Of a DNA stretch of 64,000 nucleotides, positions 7,978 through 18,200 are shown piece by piece. Below the pieces are notes generated by a model. That model was not told where the DNA came from. It ran no database searches and saw only the letters and a program-made list of their open reading frames with translations. Numbering within the stretch: position 1 is the stretch's first letter; every line of letters starts with the position of its first letter. This DNA is from JABDCI01 sp964475835. GTDB lineage: Bacteria > Verrucomicrobiota > Verrucomicrobiia > JABWAM01. Location of the stretch: positions 1 through 64,000 of the forward strand of contig CAYYYL010000004.1 of the NCBI GenBank assembly GCA_964475835.1. The letters run 5' to 3'. Made by a program: the position numbers and the translations under genes.

Positions 7978-10854
7978 ATGAAAAGCATCCGACATGGACT
8001 AGCCACATTCATCCTTCTCCTCGCCCTGGCCCTGCCTGTCCTGGCTCAAACCACCGCATCCCCCGTGATCACCGCCCCCACTACGTCAAGCTTCACGGGA
8101 AGCTACACCACCTCCTGGACGCAAATCCCTTCAGCAACATCTTATGTTCTCTATGAAACGTCCCCATCCGGCGCCAAAACGTCGTTCACTCATGCCGGGG
8201 TTGCCAACACCTCCCATCCGTTTACAAAAACGGTGAATGGGAAATACGTTTACTCTGTCCGTCCCTATTTTACGGACAGCACAGGGAAGAGCATTGCAGG
8301 GGTCGCCTCTGCCGCAGTGGCTCAGTATGTGGCCCTGCCGCCCGCAAAACCAACCGTCAGTGTCCTCACCAGTCCCAGCATCAATGGACAATATCGGGTG
8401 GTGTGGACCAAACCACTCAATGCCATGCACTACGAACTCAGTGAATATGATTCGTCGGTATGGAGACCGTACAATTACTACGGGGAATTCAACACCAATG
8501 ACTTTTTTACCAAAACCAAAAATGCCACATGGAAATACCGGGTTCGCGCCATGTCCTACGATGCTCTCAAAAACACGCTCGTCTATGGTCCCTACAGCGA
8601 TGAAGTGGCTGCCGTGGTGAATGTTCCCGCTTCCACTAAAAAAGTCCTCCTTTACGATGAATTCAAGGGTCCGAGTCTCGATACCAATGTCTGGGCGCTG
8701 GGAACATGGCCCTTAGGAAAAAGCACCATCTTAGGTGGAAAACCCACATTCACCCAAAACGGAGCATCCTCCTACATCACGCTTCATATGGATACTTATA
8801 ATCCGAAGTATCCAGGAACTTATTTCTTGGGAACCGAAATCTATTCCACCAATCAATTTGTTCGCTGGAAGGGACTCGAAATGGAAGCCCGCGTGCGGGT
8901 GCGAACGGAAGTCCCCGGCATCATTGATTCATTTTTTTCTTTTGGTATTCACCCGGACAACACCTGGGATGAAATTGATTTCGAATACCTCACCAACTTT
9001 GATTTTGATCATCTTCTCCTGACCACATGGAACGATTGGGACTACGTTCATTGGAACGATGGAGTACATCAATCCAGCACGATGAGCGTGGCAACTGGCC
9101 TGAATCGAAAAGGGTGGAATATTCTTAGAATCCGATGGCTCCCAGACCATACGGAATGGTTAGTGAATGATGTCCTAGTCCGTTCTTCAGCCGCCGCACT
9201 CCCCAATGATGCCATGAATATTCGAGCGAACACCTGGGCATCTGATGCAACCTGGGCGGATGCCTACAACAACAAACTCGTTCCCACTTCAAGTGCCGCC
9301 GCAAATGTCTCCTATCTCTACGACATCGACTATATCCGATTGACATGGCTTCAATCCCCTACAACAGGGGATTATTACCCCACGGCCCCGACCGGTTTCA
9401 CAGGCACCGCTGCTGCAGGAACCGGCATCGTAAATCTAAATTGGCAAAATCCGCCAACAGACAACGCCACCGCTTTCGAAATTTACCGGGCGGAAAAGCC
9501 CGTCGGCACGGCCGCGCCTGCCTTCACAAAAATTCAAACCTTGGCCAAGAACGTACGCTCGGCAACCGACGATGTGTTCAAGACATTCGGAAAATTTGGA
9601 ACTTTTCTTTATAAAATTCGAGCCGTGACCGAACTCGGACCGAATTTCTCCGAAACGCCAACCATCGAGGTCGTCGTCTCCCCTCCACCGGCCCCTGCGG
9701 TTCCCATCAACTTGAAAGGTACCGTGGATACCTTGACGGTTCAGCTTTCCTGGCAGGCCCCCGGCACGACCGCAGACCATTTTGAAGTATATCGGGCGGC
9801 ACAACCTTCAGGGACCGCGTCTCCTTCCTATTTCCTAGTCTATTCCACCCCCAATGCCACCACGCTCTCTTTCCCTGACAATCTCTCAAGCTATGGTACA
9901 TGGCTCTACAAAGTTCGAGCTGTGAATCGTGGAAGTTTTTCGGCATTCACTTCCCCGTTGACCGTCGTCGCCATCCGTCCCCCAGCTCCAAACGCCCCCT
10001 TCAACTTAATGGCGACCGCCTCGTTTGGCTCCGTCACCCTGACGTGGACGGCCCCTTCGGGCCCGATCAAGGAATATCAAGTTCAAGTAGCTTCAAAACC
10101 CTTGAGCGGCCAGCCCAATTTTTATTATGCAACCTACACGGATGGTAGAAACACTTCCGTCCAGCACTCCCCTGGGTACGGAACATTCTATTATAAGATC
10201 GTAGCGATCAATGATGGGGGAACATCACCCTTCAGCAACATGGTCGAGGTTACCACCGTGCGCCCACCCTCTCCCGCTGCGCCGACCAACCTCTCAGCAA
10301 CCTTCCTCAACGGTGTCGTCACCGTCGCATGGCAAGCCCCTTCCACAACCGCAAACAACTTTACCCTTTATAGAGCAAACAAACCTACGGGATCTGAGAC
10401 ACCTTCATTCGGATATGAAGGGTCTACATCGAATTTGAGTCATCTCGTCCTTGATGACATACCTCCCTTCTACGGAACGTTCCTCTACAAAGTGGGGGCT
10501 TCCAACGATGGTGGCTCCACGGATAGCGGTTTGATTGAAGTTACCATACCGCGTCCCACCTCTGTCCCAGCCCCGACGAATTTACTGTCGAACAAAGCGT
10601 CCTACGGTATCGAACTGCTCTGGAAAAACAACAACGTGGCCTACTCGTCTTATATCTGCTCGTATAAAATATATCGCGCCACGAAACCGACTGGCGGAGG
10701 CACCCCCTCCTTTTCACTAATTTCTACCTATGCTGGAGGAGCAGAACGCGCGGTGGATAACAATCCTCTCAACGGCACGTCGATTTATAAAGTAGTCGCT
10801 CTGATCTACGATGTGGAATCTGCACCGACGACGATTGAAGTGACATACCCCTAA
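7978..10854 (+). CDS. Secreted GH16 beta-glucanase-like enzyme with fibronectin type III modules
   Basis: This 958-residue protein has a signal peptide (1-23, ending PVLA). Two Fn3-like modules follow (about 28-215), then a GH16 laminarinase/lichenase-type jelly roll (about 218-462), then five Fn3 modules to the C-terminus (starting near PTGFTG, PINLKG, PFNLMA, PTNLSA and PTNLLS). The catalytic motif is WDEIDFEYL, with nucleophile Glu332, Asp334 and acid/base Glu336. The uninterrupted E-I-D-F-E form is that of lichenases and xyloglucan transferases rather than the beta-bulged laminarinases, so a beta-1,3-1,4- or beta-1,4-glucan is the likelier substrate. That is inference. The Fn3 modules probably space the enzyme from the surface or bind glycan. 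It diverges from the PEP-CTERM gene. Confidence 0.87.
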   Translation: MKSIRHGLATFILLLALALPVLAQTTASPVITAPTTSSFTGSYTTSWTQIPSATSYVLYETSPSGAKTSFTHAGVANTSHPFTKTVNGKYVYSVRPYFTDSTGKSIAGVASAAVAQYVALPPAKPTVSVLTSPSINGQYRVVWTKPLNAMHYELSEYDSSVWRPYNYYGEFNTNDFFTKTKNATWKYRVRAMSYDALKNTLVYGPYSDEVAAVVNVPASTKKVLLYDEFKGPSLDTNVWALGTWPLGKSTILGGKPTFTQNGASSYITLHMDTYNPKYPGTYFLGTEIYSTNQFVRWKGLEMEARVRVRTEVPGIIDSFFSFGIHPDNTWDEIDFEYLTNFDFDHLLLTTWNDWDYVHWNDGVHQSSTMSVATGLNRKGWNILRIRWLPDHTEWLVNDVLVRSSAAALPNDAMNIRANTWASDATWADAYNNKLVPTSSAAANVSYLYDIDYIRLTWLQSPTTGDYYPTAPTGFTGTAAAGTGIVNLNWQNPPTDNATAFEIYRAEKPVGTAAPAFTKIQTLAKNVRSATDDVFKTFGKFGTFLYKIRAVTELGPNFSETPTIEVVVSPPPAPAVPINLKGTVDTLTVQLSWQAPGTTADHFEVYRAAQPSGTASPSYFLVYSTPNATTLSFPDNLSSYGTWLYKVRAVNRGSFSAFTSPLTVVAIRPPAPNAPFNLMATASFGSVTLTWTAPSGPIKEYQVQVASKPLSGQPNFYYATYTDGRNTSVQHSPGYGTFYYKIVAINDGGTSPFSNMVEVTTVRPPSPAAPTNLSATFLNGVVTVAWQAPSTTANNFTLYRANKPTGSETPSFGYEGSTSNLSHLVLDDIPPFYGTFLYKVGASNDGGSTDSGLIEVTIPRPTSVPAPTNLLSNKASYGIELLWKNNNVAYSSYICSYKIYRATKPTGGGTPSFSLISTYAGGAERAVDNNPLNGTSIYKVVALIYDVESAPTTIEVTYP

Positions 10855-10898
10855 TTCGTCGGGCGATCGCGCGCATTTCCTTCGCTGAAGTTTACCGA

Positions 10899-10927
10899 TT
10901 GACGCCCCTGCGGGGCGGCAGTACGCT
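10899..10927 (+). promoter_or_regulatory. Candidate sigma-70-type promoter of recA
   Basis: TTGACG (10899-10904) and TACGCT (10922-10927) are spaced by exactly 17 bases and lie about 33 bases before the recA ATG. A GCCCC/GGGGC palindrome sits in the spacer, where an operator could be. I could not identify a known SOS box. AAAGG at 10946-10950 serves as ribosome site for the ATG at 10960. Confidence 0.5.
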
Positions 10928-10959
10928 TGTCCAACACAACTTCACAAAGGCATATTCCC

Positions 10960-12084
10960 ATGGCACGTTCTGCTGACAAATCCTCCGACGAATCCTCCAA
11001 AGCCACGACCGCGCGAAATCGCGATCTCGATCTCGCCCTCAGCTCCATCACCAAGCAGTTCGGCGATGGCGCGATCATGCGCCTCGGCGACGAGCAGAGC
11101 AAAATCCCCATCGAAGTCATTTCCACCGGTTCGCTTTCACTCGACATCGCTCTCGGCACCGGCGGCGTTCCCCGGGGACGCATCGTGGAGATCTATGGCC
11201 CCGAGTCCTCCGGCAAAACGACGTTGATGCTCCACATCATCAAGAACGCGCAAGCCGCAGGCGGTCTGGCTGCCTTTATCGACGCAGAACATGCTTTGGA
11301 TACGGCGTATGCCAAGCGCATCGGGGTGAACATGAAGGATCTCCTCCTCTCCCAGCCCGGTTCCGGCGAAGAAGCCCTCACCATCGCGGAAACGCTCATC
11401 CGCTCGAATGCTCTCGATGTGATCGTGGTCGATTCCGTCGCCGCTCTCACACCGAAGGCCGAGCTCGAAGGCCAGATGGGCGACGCCACGGTCGGCGCCC
11501 AGGCGCGCCTCATGTCTCAGGCGATGCGAAAACTGACCGGCGCCCTTCACAAGGCCAAGACCTGCCTCCTCTTCACCAATCAGATCCGTGAAAAAATCGG
11601 CGTCATGTTCGGCAGTCCCGAAACCCAGCCCGGCGGGCGCGCGCTCAAATTTTACGCCTCCGTGCGTCTCGACATCCGTCGCAAGGACCAGATCAAGGAC
11701 AACATCGGCACCACCGTCGGGAATCGAGTGAAGGTCAAGGTGGTGAAAAACAAAGTAGCCGCACCCTTTACCGAAGCAGAATTCGACATTCTTTATAATG
11801 AAGGCATTTCCCGGGAAGGTTCCATCATCGACATCGCCACGGAAGCGCAGATCATCGAGAAAAAAGGCGCATGGCTCGCCTACGGCGGAGAAATGATCGG
11901 ACAGGGACGTGAAGCCGCACGCCAGTTCCTGAAGGACAACCCCCCCGTGGCGGAAAAGATCATCACCGCGGTGTACGCGAAACGGAATGCCCCTAAAGGC
12001 GCTGAAGCCGCGCAGGAAGCTGCCGCGCCCAAGGCATCGCGCACCACCAAGACAGCCCCGCAGGAAGCCGCCCTCCCGGCATAA
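10960..12084 (+). CDS. recA: Recombinase RecA
   Basis: RecA drives homologous strand exchange and SOS induction. From the ATG at 10960 (ribosome site AAAGG nine bases upstream) the protein is 374 residues. An in-frame TTG at 10927 is less likely because it falls in the promoter. Walker A is GPESSGKTT (80-88). LLFTNQIREKIGVMFG and GGRALKFYASVRLDIRR are the conserved core and DNA-binding loop regions. The N-terminal 30 residues and the Ala/Pro/Lys-rich last 35 residues are variable tails. It is followed by alaS after a repeat-containing gap of 88 bases. Confidence 0.97.
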   Translation: MARSADKSSDESSKATTARNRDLDLALSSITKQFGDGAIMRLGDEQSKIPIEVISTGSLSLDIALGTGGVPRGRIVEIYGPESSGKTTLMLHIIKNAQAAGGLAAFIDAEHALDTAYAKRIGVNMKDLLLSQPGSGEEALTIAETLIRSNALDVIVVDSVAALTPKAELEGQMGDATVGAQARLMSQAMRKLTGALHKAKTCLLFTNQIREKIGVMFGSPETQPGGRALKFYASVRLDIRRKDQIKDNIGTTVGNRVKVKVVKNKVAAPFTEAEFDILYNEGISREGSIIDIATEAQIIEKKGAWLAYGGEMIGQGREAARQFLKDNPPVAEKIITAVYAKRNAPKGAEAAQEAAAPKASRTTKTAPQEAALPA

Positions 12085-12110
12085 ACAGGTTCACGTGGTT
12101 GGAGCTGATC

Positions 12111-12168
12111 GTTGAATGCTGAACGCTTTTCAGCTTCTCTCAACTCTCAGCTCTGAACTCTCAGCTGG
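12111..12168 (+). repeat. Short degenerate tandem repeat upstream of alaS
   Basis: Between recA and alaS the sequence cycles through related 7-8 base words such as GTTGAATG, CTGAACGC, CTCTCAA, CTCTCAG, CTCTGAA and CTCTCAG, each close to a CT(C/G)(T/A)(C/G)A(A/G) pattern. It ends just before the alaS ATG, so the repeat would lie in the alaS leader RNA. It resembles the GTTCAACGTT strings elsewhere in the window. Confidence 0.5.
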
Positions 12169-12172
12169 CTCC

Positions 12173-14809
12173 ATGCTTTCCTCCTCTCAAATCCGTCAAT
12201 CGTTCCTGGATTTCTTCAAATCCAAGCGGCACTCCATCGTTCCATCCTCCTCCCTCCTGCCGGACGCCCCCAACCTGCTGTTCACCAATGCCGGCATGAA
12301 CCAGTTCGTGCCGATCTTCCTCGGACAACAGCCATGTCCCTACCAGCCGCCCCGCGCCGCCGATACGCAGAAATGCATCCGTGCGGGAGGCAAGCACAAC
12401 GATCTGGAGGATGTCGGGCTCGACACCTATCACCACACCTTCTTCGAAATGCTGGGCAACTGGTCATTTGGGGACTACTTCAAAAAGGAGGCGATCGAAT
12501 GGGGATGGGAACTGGTCGTGGATGTCTGGAAATTTCCAAAGGAACGCGTCTACGCCACCATCTACAAGCCCGGTCCCGGCGATCCGGCTTCCTTCGATCA
12601 GGAAGCGTACGATCACTGGAAGGCAATCTTTGAAAAAGCAGGGCTCGATCCGAAGCAACACATCGTCTTCGGAAACAAAAAGGATAATTTCTGGATGATG
12701 GGCGACACGGGCCCCTGCGGTCCATGCTCGGAAATCCACATCGACCTCACCCCCAAGGGCGATACGGGCGGAAAACTGGTCAACGCGGGCTCGCCCCAAT
12801 GCATCGAAATCTGGAATCTCGTCTTCATTCAATTCAACGCCGAGGCCGGAGGAAAATTCTCGGATCTTCCAGCAAAGCATGTCGACACGGGCGCAGGCTT
12901 TGAACGCATCTGCTCGATCCTGCAGTGCACGAAAAACTTTACCGATTTTTCAGGTGTCATCTCCAACTACGACACCGATGTATTTCGTCCCATCTTCTCA
13001 AAACTCGAGGAGATGAGCGGGAAGCGCTACACCTCCACCCTTCCCTCGGCTTCGCGCACCGAGCAGGAACAGATCGATGTGGCCTTCCGCGTGGTCGCCG
13101 ATCACATCCGCACCCTCAGTTTCGCCATTGCGGACGGCATTCAACCCAGCAACGAAGGCCGTGGTTATGTGCTGCGCCGCATCCTTCGCCGCGCTGTTCG
13201 ATTCGGACGGACGCTCGGCTTCCGGGAGCCGTTTTTTTACAAACTCGTCCAGACGGTGAGCGATCAGTTTGGCGCCGTCTTCCCCGAGGTGCGTCAGCGC
13301 CGGGAACGGGTGGAGCAAACCCTCCAGCAGGAGGAACGGAGTTTCAATGACACGCTCGATCGGGGGATTGAAATCTTCCAGACCGAGGTCGCGAAGCTTG
13401 GTGGAACAAAAACCTTTCCCGCCGCAACCGCATTCAAACTGTACGATACCTACGGATTTCCCCTCGATCTCACGGAGCTGATGGCCCGGGAAATCGGCCT
13501 TTCCGTGGACGTGCAGGGTTTTGAAAAACTCATGGAGCAACAACGCGCCCTCGCTCGGGCGTCCCAGAAAAAGGAACTGATCGAGGTCGCCCAATCCTCC
13601 TCCTCCCATACTCCCACAAATTTTGTCGGATTTGATTCGCTCACCAGTGAGACGCGCATTCTCGACGTCGTGGAATCCCACGGGAAGCGTGCCGTCGTGC
13701 TGGAAACCTCCCCCTTCTATGCCGAGATGGGCGGTCAGGTCGGCGACCATGGGGAACTGCTGGGCCCGGATGAAAAATGGGAGGTCGTCGACACCCAGAA
13801 GCGTGACGGTGTGTTTTTTCATCTCCTGCGTGGCGAGGAACATCCTCACAAATCCATGATCGTTCACGCGCATGTGCAGGCTCAACGCCGTGCCGCGATC
13901 GAACGGCACCACTCGGTCACCCATCTTTTTCACTGGGCGCTCCATGAGGTGGCGGATCGCGAGTCCCGTCAGCGCGGTTCCTTCGTGGGCCCTGACTACC
14001 TTCGATTCGACTTCAATCTCGGACAGGCCCTCACTCCACAACAGCTCGCCGACATCGAAAAACTCGTAAATGAACGCATCGAGGATAGCGTTCCCGTCCA
14101 CTGGTACGAACGTCCCTACGCCGAAATCCAGAAGGACAAATCGATCCAGCAGTTCTTCGGCGACAAATATGGCGAGGTCGTTCGCGTCGTACAGATCGGC
14201 GATTTCTCGAAGGAACTTTGCGGCGGCACGCACGTCCGCAATACCAGCGACATCGGACTCTTTAAAATCAAAAAGGAATCGGCCATCGCCGCCGGCATCC
14301 GGCGCATTGAAGCCGTCGCGGGTCCCGCCGCCCAGGCCTGGATCGAAGCACGCGCCACGCAACTGAAGGACGAGGAGGAGAAGGCGAAGCTCAAGGCCCA
14401 ACAGGCAGAACTCGATAAAAAATCACGCGCCGACAAGGAAGTTCGCGCCCAGGCGACGGCAAAATCCCTGCTCGAGTCGAAGACGGGACAAACCATCCTC
14501 ATTCAAAATCTTGGGGAAGCAGACGGGGAGTTCCTGCGCATGGTGGCGGAACATCTTCGAGGACAGGGATTCCAAGGCGTCGCCCTGCTCGGGGGCGCTG
14601 CCGAGGGACGATGCAGTTTTGCATGTGTCGTGGGCTCCCAGGCTGCAGGTAAATTCAAGGCGGGCGACATCGTCAAACAGGTCGCCGCCCAGGCGGGAGG
14701 CTCCGGCGGAGGCAAACCCGACTTTGCCCAGGCGGGTGGCAAGGACGCCGCGAAACTTCCGGACGCCCTTTCGTTCGCAGAAAAATTGCTCCTCACCGCA
14801 GACCGTTGA
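12173..14809 (+). CDS. alaS: Alanyl-tRNA synthetase
   Basis: AlaS charges tRNA-Ala and edits misacylated Ser and Gly. From the ATG at 12173 (MLSSSQIRQSFLDFFKSK) it is 878 residues, the usual length. The frame opens earlier at 12116, but that part is repeat sequence and unlike the family. The class II catalytic core includes FTNAGMNQFVPIFLG and the RAADTQKCIRAGGKHNDL block. The editing domain has HSVTH (580-584) and CGGTH (683-687), so both zinc-ligand motifs are present. The C-terminal oligomerisation/C-Ala region contains GGSGGGKPDFAQAGG. A terminator-like hairpin follows. Confidence 0.97.
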   Translation: MLSSSQIRQSFLDFFKSKRHSIVPSSSLLPDAPNLLFTNAGMNQFVPIFLGQQPCPYQPPRAADTQKCIRAGGKHNDLEDVGLDTYHHTFFEMLGNWSFGDYFKKEAIEWGWELVVDVWKFPKERVYATIYKPGPGDPASFDQEAYDHWKAIFEKAGLDPKQHIVFGNKKDNFWMMGDTGPCGPCSEIHIDLTPKGDTGGKLVNAGSPQCIEIWNLVFIQFNAEAGGKFSDLPAKHVDTGAGFERICSILQCTKNFTDFSGVISNYDTDVFRPIFSKLEEMSGKRYTSTLPSASRTEQEQIDVAFRVVADHIRTLSFAIADGIQPSNEGRGYVLRRILRRAVRFGRTLGFREPFFYKLVQTVSDQFGAVFPEVRQRRERVEQTLQQEERSFNDTLDRGIEIFQTEVAKLGGTKTFPAATAFKLYDTYGFPLDLTELMAREIGLSVDVQGFEKLMEQQRALARASQKKELIEVAQSSSSHTPTNFVGFDSLTSETRILDVVESHGKRAVVLETSPFYAEMGGQVGDHGELLGPDEKWEVVDTQKRDGVFFHLLRGEEHPHKSMIVHAHVQAQRRAAIERHHSVTHLFHWALHEVADRESRQRGSFVGPDYLRFDFNLGQALTPQQLADIEKLVNERIEDSVPVHWYERPYAEIQKDKSIQQFFGDKYGEVVRVVQIGDFSKELCGGTHVRNTSDIGLFKIKKESAIAAGIRRIEAVAGPAAQAWIEARATQLKDEEEKAKLKAQQAELDKKSRADKEVRAQATAKSLLESKTGQTILIQNLGEADGEFLRMVAEHLRGQGFQGVALLGGAAEGRCSFACVVGSQAAGKFKAGDIVKQVAAQAGGSGGGKPDFAQAGGKDAAKLPDALSFAEKLLLTADR

Positions 14810-14844
14810 TACGGGAATAACCGAAAATCCTGGTGAAGGCAAAA

Positions 14845-14879
14845 TTGGGGGGCCTTATCCCCCCAAGGGTCAAATTTTT
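14845..14879 (+). terminator. Intrinsic terminator after alaS
   Basis: TTGGGGGG (14845-14852) pairs perfectly with CCCCCCAA (14859-14866) around a six-base loop. A T-run (14875-14879) follows a short spacer. It lies 35 bases past the alaS stop. Confidence 0.65.
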
Positions 14880-15210
14880 CCCCTTTCCCCCAAGGAATGA
14901 TTCATTCATTCCATGCCATTGTGGCAATCAATTTTTTGTTTTCGAAAGATATCTTCTCAAATCAAAAATCCTATTCCATTGAACTTTCACACCTGGTTTT
15001 TCAGCCAATTTTGGAGACAATTCGTCTCAAAAAAGCGGCTTTGGTAAACCTTCATTTTCGTTTTGTTTTTCGTCACATTTTCAGAAAATTTTGGGGCGTA
15101 GGGCATCCCATTTGCTCTATATAGGGGGAAGCCTTGGTTTAAAGCCGAAAAAAAAGCTGATGGATCCTCCACAAGGAGGCATCTCTCGGCTTGATCTATT
15201 TCCCCCATTC
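14880..15210 (+). promoter_or_regulatory. AT-rich leader region of the first autotransporter gene
   Basis: This stretch is AT-rich and shows no gene. It contains TATATA (15118-15123), a possible -10 without a well-spaced -35, and a small GAGAC/GTCTC hairpin (15014-15028). A perfect Shine-Dalgarno-like AAGGAGG (15172-15178) sits inside the hairpin CCTCCACAAGGAGG. That site lies 32 bases before the best start codon (15211), so it does not serve it directly. Confidence 0.4.
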
Positions 15211-18200
15211 ATGCGCTGGTTCCCAAAAAAATCATGGATCGTTGCTTGCATCCTGCTTGCAACTTCCAGATTTCTTTTTGGGGCGGACTTGTTTTGGACC
15301 AACAATATTTCAGGCGATTTCACCAATACAGTCCAGTGGATCTCCAACGGCAATCCGGTCGCCAATTTCCCGGCAAGTGTGGATAATGCAAATTTCACCA
15401 ACAACGCCACATACACTCTCAATTGGACGGCGACCGTCACCAACGCCAATGCCTTTTTTAATCCCCAAAGCGGCGTCATCACCCAGGCGATCGGTTCCTC
15501 CACGTGGTTAATCACCAATAGCTATATTCTTGGCCAAAACGCCGGAAAAACGGGAAGCGTGGTTTTGACGAGTGGGACATTAGCCGTCACGAACTCCACC
15601 AGCAGTGGCAACTTGATCGTCGGACAGGCTGGCCGTGGCTCTTTTACCTTATCAGGAGGAACAGTATATGTGGATCAGCTGATTGCCACCAATTCGACTT
15701 TTCTTTTACAGGGGGGCAACATGACGATTTACAATGGTTCCCTCATCACTCAATCGGCTGTGGTCGCCGTGGGGACCAATTCCACGCAAACCATGACGTT
15801 GAATATTTTGGGTGGAACCAACATCGTCAACATCCCTTCCAGTTCTTCGTTCCGGGTCGGCAGCAGTGCCGGCGCGACAGGAACAGTCATCATCAGTGGC
15901 CCCAATACTGTCTGGTCAAACACCAGTGATCTTTTTGTAGGAGGACATCCAGGATCCGTCGGCAGCCTCATGGTAATTAGCAACGGGGCCAAGGCGTACA
16001 TTCTCGGTGGAGCCAATAACGGAAGCTATGTGGGTGTATTTAACACCACGAATTCGGCTTTGGTGGTCACCGATCCCGGCACCGTGATGAGCAATTCCCT
16101 CCTGCGCATTGGAAGCAGTGGGGCAAAAACACTCATGGTGGTGTCCAATGGCGCTCAAGTCTATACCACCAACATCAACCTTGGAAACTTGTCCGGAGCC
16201 AATATCAACCACCTATTCTTTTCGGATCCGAACACGGTTTTACAGAGCGCCGACTCCACCCTGATCGTGGGCATGGCTGGAGCCAGCAACTTGTTCACGA
16301 TCGCGAATGGAGCTGTAGCCACTTTTGCCACAGGCATTGTGGGAAATGCCTCCACCGCTTCAACCAACACGGTCATCATCACCGGAAGCGGTTCGATCTG
16401 GAGCAACTCTGGATCCATGTTTATCGGGATGACGGGTGTTGCCGCGAGTGTCATTCTGACCAATGGTGGGGCCCTGGTTTCCACAAATGTCATTTTGGGT
16501 GCCCAATCGGGCAGCAGCGGAAACCTTCTTATTCGAGGAGGCACCCTTGTCGCCACCAATGCCACCCAAAGCAGTCAGCTCATCGCAGGAAGCGCGGGCA
16601 GCGCCAATTTTCACATCAATGGGGGCACAGCATCGGTTGATCAATTGTGGGCGACAAACACCACGACTCGTTTGATGAGCGGCACACTCAATATTTACAA
16701 CGGCTCCATGATCACCCAATCCATCGCCATCAGTGTGGGAACCAATAGCACCCAAACCATGTTCTGGAACATGCTGGGGGGCACCAATATCACGGCGGTC
16801 CCAACGGCCATCCAGGTGCGGGTGGGCGATTTCGCATCGGGAACAGGTGTGATCAACGTTTCGGGCATCAATACCGTCTGGACCAATCAAGGCGACCTTT
16901 TCATCGGAGCCAATGCTGCTTCCACCGGAAACCGAGTTGTCATCAGCAATGGGGCAAAAGTCTACATTCGAGGGGGCGCCAACAACGGAACCATTCTCGG
17001 CACCGCCAGTTCCAGCAACAACATGCTCCTTGTCTCCGATTCTGGAACCGTCATGAGCAATGCCAATCTTCGAATCGGAAGCTCAGGCGCTCAAAATCTG
17101 GTTGTCGTCTCCAACGGCGCCTTGTTGATGGCCACCAATGTCGATTTAGGAATCACCGCATACAATACAAGCATTGTCACTGGAGCAGGATCTCTCATCA
17201 CCAATAGCGGAGGCAGTTTTGCCATCGGAAATACCATTGGAAACAACACTCTTATCCTCACCAATGGAGGAATGCTGGTCAGCATGGGTGCCTTTAAAAT
17301 GGCAAGTACGGGCGCCGGGAGTGGAACCAACAATCTTCAAATTACGGGTGGTGGTGTGCTCAAAACAGCTTCCGCGAATCTTGGAAATACGGCTGCGGGT
17401 TTCAACAACGTTTTAGTCAGTGGATCCGGCTCTATTTGGACCAATACCGGATCACTTCTTGTTGGGGATGGCACGGGTGTCATTTCCAATCAGTTGATTG
17501 TTTTGAATGGAGGCGCTGTGGATACTGCGACCTTTGCCATTGGAAATTTTTTCTCGGAATCCAATTTAACCATTGTCGCCGGATCCGGCTCTCGTTTGAC
17601 CGCTTCCTCTACGTTTTCCATGAATTCAGGTAATTTGAATTTATTCAAGATCACCAATGGGGGCACTGTTTTTGCAGGCACCAACGCTGTCATTGGAAAT
17701 TTTACCAATGTCATTGGAGACAAACTCATTGTGGCAGACTCAGGCTCCATTTTTTCCAATATTTCCTTCATCACTATTGGAAACATGTCAGGCGCCAATC
17801 TGAACAATTTTGAAATCTCCAATAGTGCATCAGCCTTCACTCAAACCATCAAGCTGGGCGGAGAAGGATCCACCAATAAATTAATTATCATCCAAGGGGG
17901 ATTGCTTAACACTTCCACTGGCTATGTGGGCGCAGCCGCAAAATCCAGAAATAACACCGTCCTGGTGGACGGAACCAATTCCATCTGGACCAATTCTGCT
18001 GCACTTTTTATCGGTGAAACGGGAACGTTGAACCAAGTCACCATCTCCAATACGGCAAAGCTTTTTGCCAATTCCATCACTTTAGGAAACCAATCCGGAG
18101 GCTCCACCAACCAAATCATCCTTTCCGACTCAGGCTCCATCCTTCAAAGCGATACATCGTTGATTATAGGCAATTCCGGCTCAAGCAACCGACTTTCCAT

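Noticed and set aside
12998..14401. A 467-codon minus-strand open frame opposite alaS
   Set aside because: It is antisense to well-conserved AlaS and has no motif of its own.
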